64,000 bases of DNA from Linum tenue (lineage: Eukaryota; Streptophyta; Magnoliopsida; Malpighiales; Linaceae). Under the pieces are notes generated by a model. That model did not search any database. It saw nothing but the letters and a program-made list of their open reading frames with translations, and was not told where the DNA came from. A program made the position numbers and the translations under genes. Below are positions 23,160-34,689 of the stretch, piece by piece; position 1 is the stretch's first letter, and every line of letters starts with the position of its first letter. The stretch lies in contig CAMGYJ010000005.1 in NCBI GenBank assembly GCA_946122785.1, positions 79,230,547 to 79,294,546 on the forward strand, written 5' to 3'.

Positions 23160-24120
23160 GGATCAGGTGAGTAACCTTATGGTGAGTAACCATGAGTAAC
23201 CTGTCCACATCAGCATGACATCAGTGTCCCTCTCTCTCCTGGAAAGCCTTTAATTTTCCCCTCCTTAATCTTTGACGTACGATTTCTCACTCATTTTAAG
23301 TCAAAATTAAATTTTTTTTTGTACAAAGTTAGATCGGATTAATTGTGCTCTTCAAAATGATATCCACTTTGATACATTTTCCGAACAAAAAATATTGAGC
23401 CATTTTTTACCAGTCTATACCATATGGTATTGACTGGTATTGAAATAAGAGCATACCTATGGTTTGAAAAGCGTACCATGGTGGTATTAACAAACCAAAA
23501 CTATAGGATGATTGAATACATGATAGTAGAAGTATATTAACTGTCATTTACCACTTTTAACATTGTGTACCCCAAGATATTAACTGTCATTTACCACAAG
23601 TATTAGAGAAAGGATGGTTATAGGTGTGATTGAATGCTTGGTAATTATTACAATTCTTGCAGAGTGAAGAATGCGTGGTACACAATGTTAAAATTCGTAA
23701 ATGACAGTTAATATACTTCTACTATCATGTATTCAACCATAGGTATGCTCTTATTTCAAGAGTGTTAAAATTGAAATAAGAGTCTTGGTTTGTTCATACC
23801 ACCATGGTACACTTTTCAAACCATAGGTATGCTCTTATTTCAATACCAGTCAATACCGTATGGTATAGACTGGTAAAAAATGAGTCAATTTTTTTTGGTC
23901 GAAAAATATATCAAAGTGGATATCATTTTGAAGAGCACAATTAATCTGATCTAACTGTGCAAAAAAAATTAAATTTCGATTTCAAACGAGTGAGAAATCG
24001 TCCGTCAAAGATTAAGGAGGGGAAAATTAAAGGCTTTCCGGGAGAGAGAGGGACGTTGATGACATGCTGATGTGGACGGGTTACTCATGGTTACTCACCA
24101 TAAGGTTATTGACCTGATCC
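23160..24120. mobile_element. Element F: near-perfect hairpin element with about 400-bp arms
   Basis: The left end (GGATCAGGTGAGTAACCTTA then TGGTGAGTAACCATGAGTAA) is inverted at the right end (ending CATAAGGTTATTGACCTGAT, CC). Homology between the arms continues past ACCATATGGTATTGACTGGT to about 400 bp from each end. The ends contain iterated GGTGAGTAACC. A partial diverged copy lies at 34690-35568. No target duplication was resolved. Confidence 0.75.
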
Positions 24121-24143
24121 GATCCCCTAATCATCGGACAAAA

Positions 24144-24365
24144 TTTCCCTTTCTGGCGCTCTTATCGCATCTAACTGAAGTCTCACCCTAGATCTTGCGA
24201 ATCTAATGAAATAAAACGAGTCAGTGCCAGTGGCGAGTAGATTTCCCTTCCCTCTGCTATCAACGTATCTAGCTTGACTCGATCGCACCCTAGGTGTTGC
24301 GAATCATATGAATTAAAACGAATCATTGCCAGAGGGAAGTGGATTTCCCTTCTCGGTGCTCTTAA
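24144..24365. repeat. About 100-bp tandem repeat, 2.2 copies
   Basis: Copies start at 24144, 24242 and 24342 with TTTCCCTT and contain CTCACCCTAG or GCACCCTAGG, TTGCGAAT and AAAACGA. It abuts the LTR at 24366. Confidence 0.7.
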
Positions 24366-26566
24366 TGTTAGAATTAACTATAACATATATAATTCCCCGG
24401 AATTCATCTCGTTAGATTATCAAAGGTTTGTAGAAATACCTGAACCGTATTGTTGATCGTCAAGAGCTTTATGAGGAATTTGGAAGTCGATCTTGAACTG
24501 GACGATACACCTAGAGCACGATCCAGGAGGTTTTGTGACCTTCCTCAACCAAGCCTCCTCAGTTCCTCTTACGAGAATTCTCTAATCTTCCTGATGGGGA
24601 GAAGAAGAGAGTGTTTGGTCTTGGTGTATTGGGGACCACAACCTCAAGGTTCATTATATACTCACCACCATGGGCTCCCATAAAACCCATAGGTGTAAGT
24701 ATTGGGTTTCCACCCATTTAGGTCCATATCACATACAATATATCTTTGGGCTCCTAATTTGGATCACTTACAATTAGCCCACTTAATCAAATAGTTCATA
24801 TAATTGTAAAATATGTGGCACATATCAATATAGGAAATAGAATTTCCTAACAATCTCCCACTTGGGCTGCATATTTTCCTTGAAACAATTATATTACAAA
24901 ATTCTTTAGGCGCACAACCGTATGCTATTTGTGCTTAGACATCTCCTAAAACAATCTGGTCCACCTCATGTATTAATTATGGAACCTAAGCGGCTTTAAT
25001 CACGATATAATAATGACTAAACCACCATGATCACCACACCAATACACTCAATGACATAGATCAAATATGGATGAGTGGCATGAAAATTACATGCAATGTG
25101 ATCTTTAACATGTCTATTTTTAACTGGTTCAACTTTAGTCCTTATTGAGATCAACTGAAATTCCTTCACACAATGTGACCACTGTATAAATGAAGGGACT
25201 TTAATTTCCAAAATAGACTCTAGAAAACCATCACTTTATTCTGCAGAATTGAGTTAGTCATAATCTATTGAACTACTTAAATGACTCCCACTAAACCAAG
25301 GTACCATCCGGAATAACACTCATGCGAGCAATATGCTCATGAAAATCTTTATGTGTCAAACCATTGGCTAATGGATAAGCTAGCATTAGTCATTTCCTTA
25401 ATGTTCAATAGAAACTTGTCTATTTTGAACTTTATCTTTAATCACCGGGAGCTTGATGTCAATATATTTGACTTCTGAAATCCGTGGTAATGATAGTGTC
25501 ACTATCATATTATTGTCCGGTTGACCTTTAATGACTTTCAAAAGTCATTCTAGTGACAAAAATTTTGCAACCATAATTGGAAGTCTCAAGATATGCTTGG
25601 AACTCTACCCAACACTGAAGGGTAATCTGATGTAGAGTTTATGCTATCTTGACATCCTGTAACATCAGAGTCAGAGTACTTGATGATCTCTAAATTATCT
25701 GATCTCTAACAAGTTTGCATGAATTCTTTTATCAATTTTAGTAAACGCGTTACACGTTTGAATCCTTCTAGTGTTTCATGCATAGATCAATCAAATATCT
25801 GCCAAAGACTCTTACTAGAAATGCTTTATTGGGATGAGAATAAACTAAAGTATACATTAGATCTTTAATGCAAATATGTATTAAGGAGATTTTGTATCTT
25901 AATTTCTTATATATAATGGGGCACTGATTGAGACCAAAATTGTCTCCTTTAGCTACAACACATCTCCTGGTTTACTAACTTATTTTACTTGCACCTTAAG
26001 TAGAACAACCATGATGTATAAAACAGGAAAATAAATTTACTCCCATTGAACTTAAAATATACACAATCATCTCCAACATTAGTCTCTAAATCTGAATGAG
26101 CTAATAACATGATAAAAAATTGTGATATCAATAACGAGATGCTTATATGAGCCACCATTGCCATTACATTCCTTAAAGAGTCTTTCAAATATACCATAGA
26201 GAAAGTCTCTTGGACTCAACGCTTCCCTTATGCGTAAAGCCTTTAGAGACCAACATGCCTTATATCTCTCATTGACTTTACCACATGGCATCACTCCACT
26301 TTTCATAATTGTTCACACTTGACTAAAAATTGGATCATTAGTCAACCTGATTTCATGTATATATTCTTTGAAGAACAACGATATTTTTAGCTAGAATCGT
26401 CCATCTTCTACTTTGTGGATATACTTAATGGCACTTCTTGAGTGTGTTGAGTTTGTGTGGTAACATTATTCCTCATGTTTCCTTCCCCCCAAAACTCAAC
26501 ATACTCAAGAAATCTCACATTTCTCATTTAAAAACTTCTTGAGGTGGGATTATAAAACTTGTAGCC
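24366..26566 (-). mobile_element. Copia-type non-coding LTR element, copy 2 (3' part)
   Basis: The 3' LTR is 24366-24853 (TGTTAGAATTAAC to TTCCTAACA on the plus strand), followed by the inverted polypurine tract ATCTCCCACTTGGG and about 1.7 kb of internal sequence. That internal sequence aligns with the inverse of 8-11 kb and with 47-53 kb. It breaks off at 26566 against a Gypsy-B LTR. No pol motif is recognisable; the longest minus frames are about 70 codons. Confidence 0.8.
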
Positions 26567-27310
26567 TAATACGACCCTGGGGGTGTATTTTTATCAAAGT
26601 CACGCAGCAAACAATAAATCCAAAGATTGATTGAACTCGAATCAAGAACAACGCGTTCTTAATACGAAATTTAGATGAAACGGAACCAACGGACAATTCC
26701 ACACCTGGGGAAAGCTCGTATGGTATAAAAGAGTAGTTGCTCGACCATGATTGAAGGGACTATTCAATCGATACAAAGCTCAGCAAGTTTGTAATCCACC
26801 AAACCCAAAACAAGTTTGCAAACTTGCAAAACCAAACGGTTTCTTTTCTATTCAATCAACTCTGAATTTTACAACGAAAATAGAAGGGCATTTAAAGGCA
26901 AATAAACCTAATACAAACCTAATGTGCCTATGAAACAATTAAGGTAAACATAAACTCTAAAAAGGACACAAATTTCGGGTTTAAACTCCCTTTCTTGAAG
27001 CACAAGTAAGCTTCCCGCAAAACAGTAAAAAGGCAGCTTCCGTACTAACTTCGCGCCTTTCGTTCAAGGCCTTCCCGAACTCCAATTCCTCATTAAGTTC
27101 CTTCCCTTTGTTCACAAACATACCTACTTTCACTTTGTTGAAGCCTTTTGACTTGAATCTCATCCATGCTCCTTGAATTGAGCTCCAAAGTAGGCTTCAT
27201 AGAACAGTTTTCTGCCTTAGTCATTTTCTGGCAGTTTTCCAGTTTTGAGGTAGCAACTTTGAGACATTGGAAAACAACCTTAATGACATCATCTGGATAA
27301 ACAAATACGT
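26567..27310 (-). mobile_element. Gypsy-B LTR fragment
   Basis: TAATACGACCCTGGGGGTGT at 26567 is the inverted 3' end of the Gypsy-B LTR (compare 57180-57223). Further landmarks are the inverted ACACCTGGGGAAAGCTCGTA and GAAAACTGCCAGAAAATGAC. The U3-start half is lost after about 27310. Confidence 0.75.
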
Positions 27311-27902
27311 TTCACCTTGTCCCTTTATCAAACAAAAGAAAATGAATCCCCTTTTAAGAATGAACTGACAACACCCTCTGTCCTCTTTAATTTAATACTC
27401 TATCTATGTCAAGGAATGATAAGAGGTTCCATGAATTGCAAGAAATTTTGATAAGCTAGCTAGACGAATGGTGGAAAGAGGATATATGTATAGGATACTT
27501 ATTATCATCCAAATTACTTGATTTTGAAGTTAGTTCAACTGCAAGCTGCGAAATTGTCTTTCACTTATGAAGTTAATCGACGACGATTTTCAGAATCGGC
27601 TAGGTGTATAATTTATGGATGATTATTTAGTTGTTTGAATAGAATAAGATTTGTTTGTAACATAATTGTTGAATTTAGTTTACAAACCTTTTAAATATGA
27701 AAAGTCGTAGTAATTCGTTGTATAAAGCAATGACGTTGTATAATTTATTTATCTACATTCAGTTATTTAATATTTAATTATTATTCATCGACGTTGTTTA
27801 CCCATAAAGAAATCAGCTTGTACCACATCGATAAATTACAAGAGATTTAATGAATTTATAAGGCCAGCTCAACACTAATAATTAAAAGAGCTAGCTAGGC
27901 CT
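27311..27902. other. AT-rich intergenic sequence
   Basis: No gene, element end or tandem repeat was seen in this stretch. Confidence 0.4.
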
Positions 27903-29840
27903 TGTTGGGTTGGGTTTTTGGGCCTAAGTGGCCAAACCCCTTATTCTCTATATGATGGCCGACCCGTCTCCGTGGCCCCCATAGCCGGACGATGCCTCCA
28001 CCCCTTGGTATGAAATTTGGCTCCCAAAAACTAAGTATGGAAAACAAGGCAGCACAACGGGGTGCCAAACGACCGGGTACAAAGCCGGATACCAAATAAG
28101 AGGCCATCCAAAAACGAAATCTGGAAACAAGGCGGCATAACTGGGTGCCAAATGATCGGGTACCAAAAAAGGGGCTGCTCAAAAAACTAAGAAATTTGGC
28201 TAAGTATGGAGCCAAAGGGGTATCAAGCCGACAAGGCGGGCTTGATACCAAAATACACAAAACTGGCTAAGTATGGAGTTAACAGGGTACCAAGCCGGCA
28301 AGACAGATTTGGTACCCAAGCATGAAATTTGGCTAAGTCTTAAGCAAAGAAGGTAGCAAGACGACAAGACAAGGCTGGTACCCAAGTATGAAATTTGCCT
28401 AAGTATGGAATCCCACGTCCAGGGGGCCATATGACACGATGCCATACCACCCATAGTGAGAGGGTTCCAGGGCTTGGTACCAAGACATGAAGAGCATGAA
28501 TTTGGCTAAAGTATGGAGCTAAGGAGGTACTAGGTTGGCAAGGCAGCCTCGGTACCAGGACCCCCAAGTCGGCAAGACAGGCTTAGCAGCCAAACAAGGC
28601 GACATGGCACCTTGACCCCAAGGGGGTATCAAGCCGGCAAGACTGACTTGGTGGTCAAGAAAAAGGGGGCCAAGCCAGGAACAATCTAAGAGAGTCATAC
28701 AAAAACTAAGTCTGAATATCAAGCCAACAAGAATGGCTTGAATGCCAGAACCCATACATATTTTATATGTAAACTTACTGTATTTTGCTAACTACGATAT
28801 TGTACGATTAGAAAATGAATTACCATTCTAAGGTGACGTTGGAGATGGCCGAAGTCGGTGGACTGAGAAGTAACCAAATTGGCCACCCAACTAGGTATCA
28901 AACAACCATGGATGGATTGGCCAGGATGTCAATATGATGAGGACTCGTAAAGCCCCTTATGGGGTCATATGGAGACTAAGCCCCCTAATATCAAGCCGGC
29001 AGGGTGTAAGGTACCAACTTGATAAGATTAAAAAAAGCTAAGTATGGAGACCAAGCCGGCAGGGCTGGCTTAGAGCAAGGGTATCAAGTCGACAAGATTG
29101 GCTTGATACCAAGATGACAGGTTGGTGCAATGACAGTCTCTCTAAGACTAAGTGTGGAGACTTGGGGGTAAAGGGGTCAAGTTCTCATCCTGTCTAGATG
29201 AGTAATATGGCCTAGCTATCAAGACGGTTCATCGAGGTGGCTAGCAAGATGAGGGGCGTGGAGTCGCCAGGGCTGTCAAGGATGTGATCAGGACGAGGAT
29301 AAGACAAAGAGGCTCAACACCAACCCGGTCCGGCATCGAGGCCATCAAGTACCAACTAGCACCAAGACGGGATAAGAGGCCACCCAAGGCGATAGGAGTG
29401 ACAAAGGCAACGGTTACCATTTGGGCCACCAAGGCGGTGACAAGGGGTCCCTAAGGCGGTTGGAGCAACAAGCCAGCTAGCGGTTACAAAGGCAGTTACC
29501 AAGGCAGTTACCCTCGATGTTTATAAATAGGAGAGACTAAAATTGTAAAAGGGTTCCACAACCAAACATTTGACACCACATGTCAAACTTATCTTTTCTC
29601 TGCAATGTAGTCATAGTTGTAGCTTTTAGCTTTTGGAGCTCTCACTGAACCTCCATAGGAATAGAAGTAATTTAACTTAGTTTTATCAGCCATCAAAATC
29701 ATCAAACACCCTCGTTCGAACATTGTACGGAGAGGTGTGAACTGTGTTATTAAACGTTGTTCGAGAAGTCAATGTGCATTAAGTGAGTTTAAACAGAAGA
29801 TTTTCTCGCCGGAAAACTGACACACCTGCTCAACAGAAAA
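27903..29840 (+). mobile_element. Possible large solo LTR with internal degenerate repeats
   Basis: The block begins TGTTGGGTTGGG. It is filled with irregular 60-100 bp iterations carrying AAGCCGGCAAGACAGGCTTG-like and GCTAAGTATGGAG motifs, and contains a good TATA (TTTATAAATAGGAGAG at 29520). Downstream sequence resembles an LTR R-U5. The terminal CA and target duplication could not be fixed, so the borders are approximate. Small frames within it are repeat artefacts. Confidence 0.45.
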
Positions 29841-30053
29841 TATGAAGCAACCACTAAACAGTCAATCAATCAAATAGCTTTAGTCTTCGATATAAGGAAT
29901 AATATCCATTCGTTAATTAAAACAATCAAGCAACTTTCCTACAATTACAATTTACAAACAACTAAGGATTCTATCACAAGAAAATAAAAACTACCACATT
30001 CAAAGTAGTAACTATGATGAACTATAACCTTGATTCCCCTCCTTCCTAGCTAG

Positions 30054-32444
30054 CTAGTTATGCAACATGATAAACTCACCTCCCATCCAACTGTCATCCA
30101 ATTCGGGGCCAGCCAAGGTTATCGAAATGGTATGATTTCCATAATCATAAACGCATAAGTCTCTACTGCTCCCTTTGAGGAAGTAAATACTATTCCTTTG
30201 TAAGCCGGATTTACTTGCACAGCATGCATAACATCCCAATTCACTCCACAGAAATGCACGGTCGCCCAAGTCTTCCAACACCCTCCATTCCATGGCGTGG
30301 AAATCCAGCTTGTAGACTCTCACGCCTGTAGTAGCCCCGATATCGTCTTTGCCTAGACACTCGCCGGCTAAACATTCGACTATATGTAAGAGCTCGCCGC
30401 ACGATTCCACCAATTGTTCATCGATGCAAACATACCCTGGACTGAAGAATTGCGGGCCCGACACCTGTGTTTTCTCAATCACATATTCTTCTTCCCCCAT
30501 TCTCAACTCAACCACGACGAGATGTTTATAGTAATCAAGGTAGCCATAAATCTGACCCTGGTGGACGACGAATTTTTCGGTCATTGCATCGACTCCTATC
30601 TCGCTAGACCTCGTATACATTGACCACTTGTCATCACCGTCTCTCCAAACCATTGCAACATCCTTACCCTTAATCGACGGTTTTCCATCTTCTTCATCAT
30701 CAATCCTACCGAAAACCATCACGACCAATTTGGAGGACTTGGCATGAACCACGACATCTCCCCAGGTGAAATCGGTTCCCCATGTGGGTAGTGGGATTTC
30801 AGCCATGGATGAGGGATACAACAAAGAGCAAGAACGAACCTTGGTGTCCATCAGCACCAGCAAATGTCCATGATCAAGACTACTGCCGGAGGAGTACACC
30901 GCCTTGGAACCCATCCTGAGTGCCAGTTGCTCCATGCGGTCGATCATCCCTTTGCCGCTTAAATCGATCAGCCCCCCCGCTTCTCCTTCTCCTTCTCCAC
31001 TCCTCCTCAAAACAAGACATGCGGCTTCTAATTGCTTAGGACGTTGCAACGGAATCGAATGCTCATCATCACTTGGACTTGGTGGTTGTGTGAAGCTCAA
31101 GTTCCTTACCAAATAATGCGGATGTATCATACGGTTTTTCGGACGCTTGATCAGTTTCCGCGACCAATCCCAGTTTTGTCCTCCGCCGCTAGGAGAAGGG
31201 AAAGTCGGAGTCATCCAAGCGTGAACCAGCGGGAGCTTCGTATCGTACAAGTTGTCCGACGTATGGTCCTCCTCCTCCTCGTCGAAGCAGTGGAACCGCC
31301 TGGTCGATAGCGAGTAGAAGACATGGTGGTGATTTCGCCCACGAAACCTCGGGAAGTGAATAGTGTTTCTGCTCAATCCTGCCGCCTCGTCGCACTCCAT
31401 GGCCACACATCCTGCGGGGCTCAATAAAATCACTTGATTTTCGAGATCATGAACAATCCGCCATACTCGTGCAGGCTCGTAGAATTTGAGAATTCTCACC
31501 AACTTCCCCATCGGACCGACCACGATGGCAACCAACTCTCCCCTGCACTCCACTAAATAAGCTTCATTGCCCGGGTTGTCTCTGAAAATGTCGGCTGCTG
31601 ATGTATCAAACACCCTCCAGATTTTGTCCTTGCTTTTCGCCTTGTGATTCAAGACCCCCAGCCTTCCATCCTGAGCCAAGCAATAGAACGCTCCTCTGTG
31701 GAAAAGCGGGGAGGAATTGTAGTGAGGCCAGAAGAAATTTCCCCTGCATCCAGAGTACTTGCTCAAATTCACTAATCTGCAGCCGTTGGATTTAACTCTC
31801 ACAACAGACTTCTTCTTGGCATTTCCCGCCACTAACTTTTTAGGACTGTGCTTCTTCAATCTCATCATGTTGGGGGCGTCTTGATCGTGATTCCAGCAAC
31901 TCTGTCCTCGTTTTATAAAGACGATCCTCGTTTTTTTCGCAGAGTCGATATCCAGTTGACCGACAACCACACAGTCAGGGGACGTGGGCGGAGCAGAGAA
32001 ACTCATCCGGTTAAAGCTGCCACGAAGATTTCGCTCGTAATAGGGTAAGTGAATGATGTCTCCCGTAGAGGGGCGATAAAAGAAAATTCGACATACTCCG
32101 GAGAAAAGCAACCATCCATAGCGCGCACAGGAAATACAAGTGTCAGAAACTTCATTCGGTGCGCTCAGATAATACGTTTTATTGTAGGCAGGGGAGTAGG
32201 CTCCACACCAACTGGAGGGCGCTGGCGATGAATCATCTGTTTTAGTGACCTTGGAATACTGCAACAGGAACGGATACTTGATCTTCTTGTAGATGCCATG
32301 GTCGAGTTCGGCAGAGAAATTCCAATCACGACATGTCAATCTGAAACAAAAATAATCCTTCCACGATAAATTCTCACGGATTGAGCGTAAAATCTCCGGC
32401 AGTAGATTTGCCCACCGGCCTTGGTCGTCGCTCATCCTGACCAA
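30054..32444 (-). CDS. F-box protein with two DUF295-like halves
   Basis: This is an uninterrupted 796-residue frame. Residues about 11-42 form an F-box (LLPEILRSIRENLSWKDYFC, FRLTCRDWN), the helix that docks on SKP1 in SCF ubiquitin ligases. The rest contains two DUF295-like (KIB1-4 type beta-propeller) regions, roughly 75-400 and 480-790, each ending in an acidic segment followed by NTIHF or NSIYFL and a short FxxY or VYDY stretch. The usual family member is about 350-420 residues with one such region, so this is a tandem fusion with a single F-box. An insert rich in Ser, Pro and Gly-Glu joins the halves. The start is the first Met of the frame, just after a pyrimidine-rich leader; an in-frame Met at residue 4 is an alternative. 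There is no intron. Targets cannot be inferred. Confidence 0.9.
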   Translation of the reverse strand: MVRMSDDQGRWANLLPEILRSIRENLSWKDYFCFRLTCRDWNFSAELDHGIYKKIKYPFLLQYSKVTKTDDSSPAPSSWCGAYSPAYNKTYYLSAPNEVSDTCISCARYGWLLFSGVCRIFFYRPSTGDIIHLPYYERNLRGSFNRMSFSAPPTSPDCVVVGQLDIDSAKKTRIVFIKRGQSCWNHDQDAPNMMRLKKHSPKKLVAGNAKKKSVVRVKSNGCRLVNLSKYSGCRGNFFWPHYNSSPLFHRGAFYCLAQDGRLGVLNHKAKSKDKIWRVFDTSAADIFRDNPGNEAYLVECRGELVAIVVGPMGKLVRILKFYEPARVWRIVHDLENQVILLSPAGCVAMECDEAAGLSRNTIHFPRFRGRNHHHVFYSLSTRRFHCFDEEEEDHTSDNLYDTKLPLVHAWMTPTFPSPSGGGQNWDWSRKLIKRPKNRMIHPHYLVRNLSFTQPPSPSDDEHSIPLQRPKQLEAACLVLRRSGEGEGEAGGLIDLSGKGMIDRMEQLALRMGSKAVYSSGSSLDHGHLLVLMDTKVRSCSLLYPSSMAEIPLPTWGTDFTWGDVVVHAKSSKLVVMVFGRIDDEEDGKPSIKGKDVAMVWRDGDDKWSMYTRSSEIGVDAMTEKFVVHQGQIYGYLDYYKHLVVVELRMGEEEYVIEKTQVSGPQFFSPGYVCIDEQLVESCGELLHIVECLAGECLGKDDIGATTGVRVYKLDFHAMEWRVLEDLGDRAFLWSELGCYACCASKSGLQRNSIYFLKGSSRDLCVYDYGNHTISITLAGPELDDSWMGGEFIMLHN

Positions 32445-32517
32445 TTTTTTCCTCCTCTCTCTCTCTCTCTCTTCTTTTTTTTTTTTTTTTTTTTTTGTGT
32501 TGCATGGTTGGTCTGAA

Positions 32518-32525
32518 ATTTATAG
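32518..32525 (-). promoter_or_regulatory. TATA box of the F-box gene
   Basis: On the minus strand CTATAAAT lies about 75 bp before the ATG. Between them is a long poly-pyrimidine tract (32446-32495, CT repeats and T run), which would form most of the 5' UTR. Confidence 0.55.
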
Positions 32526-32529
32526 AGGA

Positions 32530-33315
32530 AAAGAATGTGACTAAACGGTGTTGAATTAGTTCCTTTTAGATACAGACAAGGAAATATGGTTTAACGTGGT
32601 TTTTTTTTTTTGACCTTGTACGTAACGGAAAGGGAAGCGCCGCGGAGGTCGTCGCTTCCGGCGGAGTGGGTAGCGAAATCATCAAGCTTTAAGAAAAAGG
32701 GTTTCTGAAACTCATTGGTTGGGTCTCACTCTCACATAAACTGGAAAGAGGAAAATTTTACGCAGGAAAAGGGGAAGGGATATATGTACTTGATTGCCAA
32801 GGATTTGCTGAACAAAGTTCCACTCAAACAAATTCCTCCCCTGTAGATGCTTTATGCAGTGATCTTCTTCTTAGCTCTTTTCACTCAAGTTATTTATCAC
32901 TCTGTTTGGTAGAGGGGGAATGGGTGCAAATTAGCAAATGTTGTCAAAACCGAACATTGTATCGATCCGGATCAGTGAGAGATTTAAAGTTTATCGATAA
33001 TCGTTGTTTAACTGGTATTGTAAATCGGTCATAAAACCGGTAACATATGTACCATCTGTAAAAACAATTATGGTTTTATGGTGATTACAAAGCTTAAATT
33101 AAAATAACGAAATCTGAAAGTAACAGAAGGAAACACAACGTGGAGAATTTGCAAGTTTTTTTAGGTTACTTGACCATAAAAATATAATTGGACTATAAAA
33201 AATATAATTGGATCAGGAACAATCTGATTAGGGGTCTGCACCTCAATTTAGTTGGACAACTAGACAACATATGATTTATTGTGTTTCAATTAATAGGAAA
33301 GAGTTTTTCTTAGGT
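32530..33315. other. Upstream flank of the F-box gene; no gene seen
   Basis: TGTCAAAACCGAAC near 32940 resembles a hAT terminus, but no partner with a target duplication was found. Nothing else was recognised. Confidence 0.35.
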
Positions 33316-33640
33316 GGTTTGGTAATCATGTAATCTACCCACGGATTTCAAGATTACAAGATATATGAGATTTCACTGTTTTTCTTGTTTCATTTTTGGA
33401 CCGATATCATGATATTGGTGCACCATGTAACTCTAAAATTCATGTGATCATGATATCTCAAATGCTTTGGGTTTACCAAAGTATTTGAGATTTCATGCCA
33501 AATTATGTGAGTTCTACCATAAACTCATGCAAGCCAAACAATATAATGCATTCTAATATTACACAAGTTCTCACAACTCAACCTACAATATACATGAATT
33601 CTTCAAATATATGAATTCTACATTACGTGCTTACCAAACG
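33316..33640. mobile_element. TIR MITE of about 325 bp
   Basis: GTTTGGTAATCATGTAATCT at the left is inverted near the right end as ACATTACGTGCTTACCAAAC. The interior has ATGATATCTCAAATG-like inverted motifs. The target duplication is not clear, so the superfamily is unassigned. Confidence 0.6.
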
Positions 33641-33739
33641 AAATAGAAAACATGTAAATAGGAAGGAATTTTTGTTGTAATTTGAAAGAGTTGGTATTTT
33701 GAAGATTGACAGCAATTAACTGGGGGAAATAAATTTTGA

Positions 33740-34415
33740 TTTTTTTTTTGCCAAAAGATACTTGAATTAACGAGAACCAAAACAATAAGTACAAAAGTGG
33801 TTCACAAAGATCAAACCCACGAACAAAAATCAAAACCTATACAACCCACTGGAAAGAGGGACAATGCTCGTCGTGCCACACTATGGGCAGCTCTGTTATA
33901 ATACCGACGCACAAAAGAGACCCTAAAACCTGAATGCATAATCCTCAGGATATCTTGGATCTCTCGAAGAATAGCGCCACCTTGGGAATCCCAACCATCA
34001 CCAGTCAAGACCTTCTGAATCACAATTTGCGCATCTCCCTTCACATCGATCAATGTCAAACCCATACCTTGACACCAAATCAACGTGTCACGCAACGCCA
34101 ATAACTCAATTAAAAATGAATCACACATACTTGGCAAACATCGACCGCCCGCCGCAACGATGGACCCTGAACCATCACACAAGACCGACCCAATTGCCCC
34201 ATGAGACCCACGTTTGGTAGCCCATCAAAGTACACCGCGGCCGGTTTGTATGCCCCTCCGGCAAGGGTTGCGGCCGACGGCTGCTGACCATAGTTAATGT
34301 CCCTTGAGTTTCGCCCAACTCCAAAAATTCATTTGTTTGATGCGCCCATTGCCGACCCAACACACTGCCCATGGACTAAATGCCTTCAAAGTACACACTG
34401 TTCCGTGAGGGGGGC
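33740..34415 (-). mobile_element. 5'-truncated LINE with RNase H domain
   Basis: A T run at 33740-33749 (inverted poly-A) and a perfect 12-bp duplication, AATAAATTTTGA, at 33728-33739 and 34416-34427 define the insertion. The minus strand encodes an RNase H-like domain: CDGSGSIVAAGG, ELLALRDTLIWC, DVKGDAQIVIQKVL, VRRYYNRAAHSVAR. Upstream residues are broken by stops. Confidence 0.9.
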
Positions 34416-34557
34416 AATAAATTTTGAGTTTGAACTAATAGTAAAGAGCTAGTGTTTAATAGAAAAAAGGGTAAACGATTAATAACAATTAACAAGAAAT
34501 TATTGTATAGCAATTAATGGGAAAAACCTAATAAACCCAAATAGAGGTGCGGTCACG

Positions 34558-34607
34558 GCTCAAGATAGGGTGCATAACCCAGGCTCAAGATAGGGTGCAT
34601 AACCCAT
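34558..34607 (+). repeat. 25-bp tandem duplication
   Basis: GGCTCAAGATAGGGTGCATA plus ACCCA occurs twice in a row. Confidence 0.85.
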
Positions 34608-34689
34608 CAATAACCAAATCTGGACCCTTCATTTAGAAAATCCAGATCTAAGGATGCAGAATTAAAGACTATTTTTATTTTCACTAGCT

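Noticed and set aside
31032..31310. Plus-strand frames within the F-box gene
   Set aside because: They are antisense shadows of the 796-codon F-box frame.
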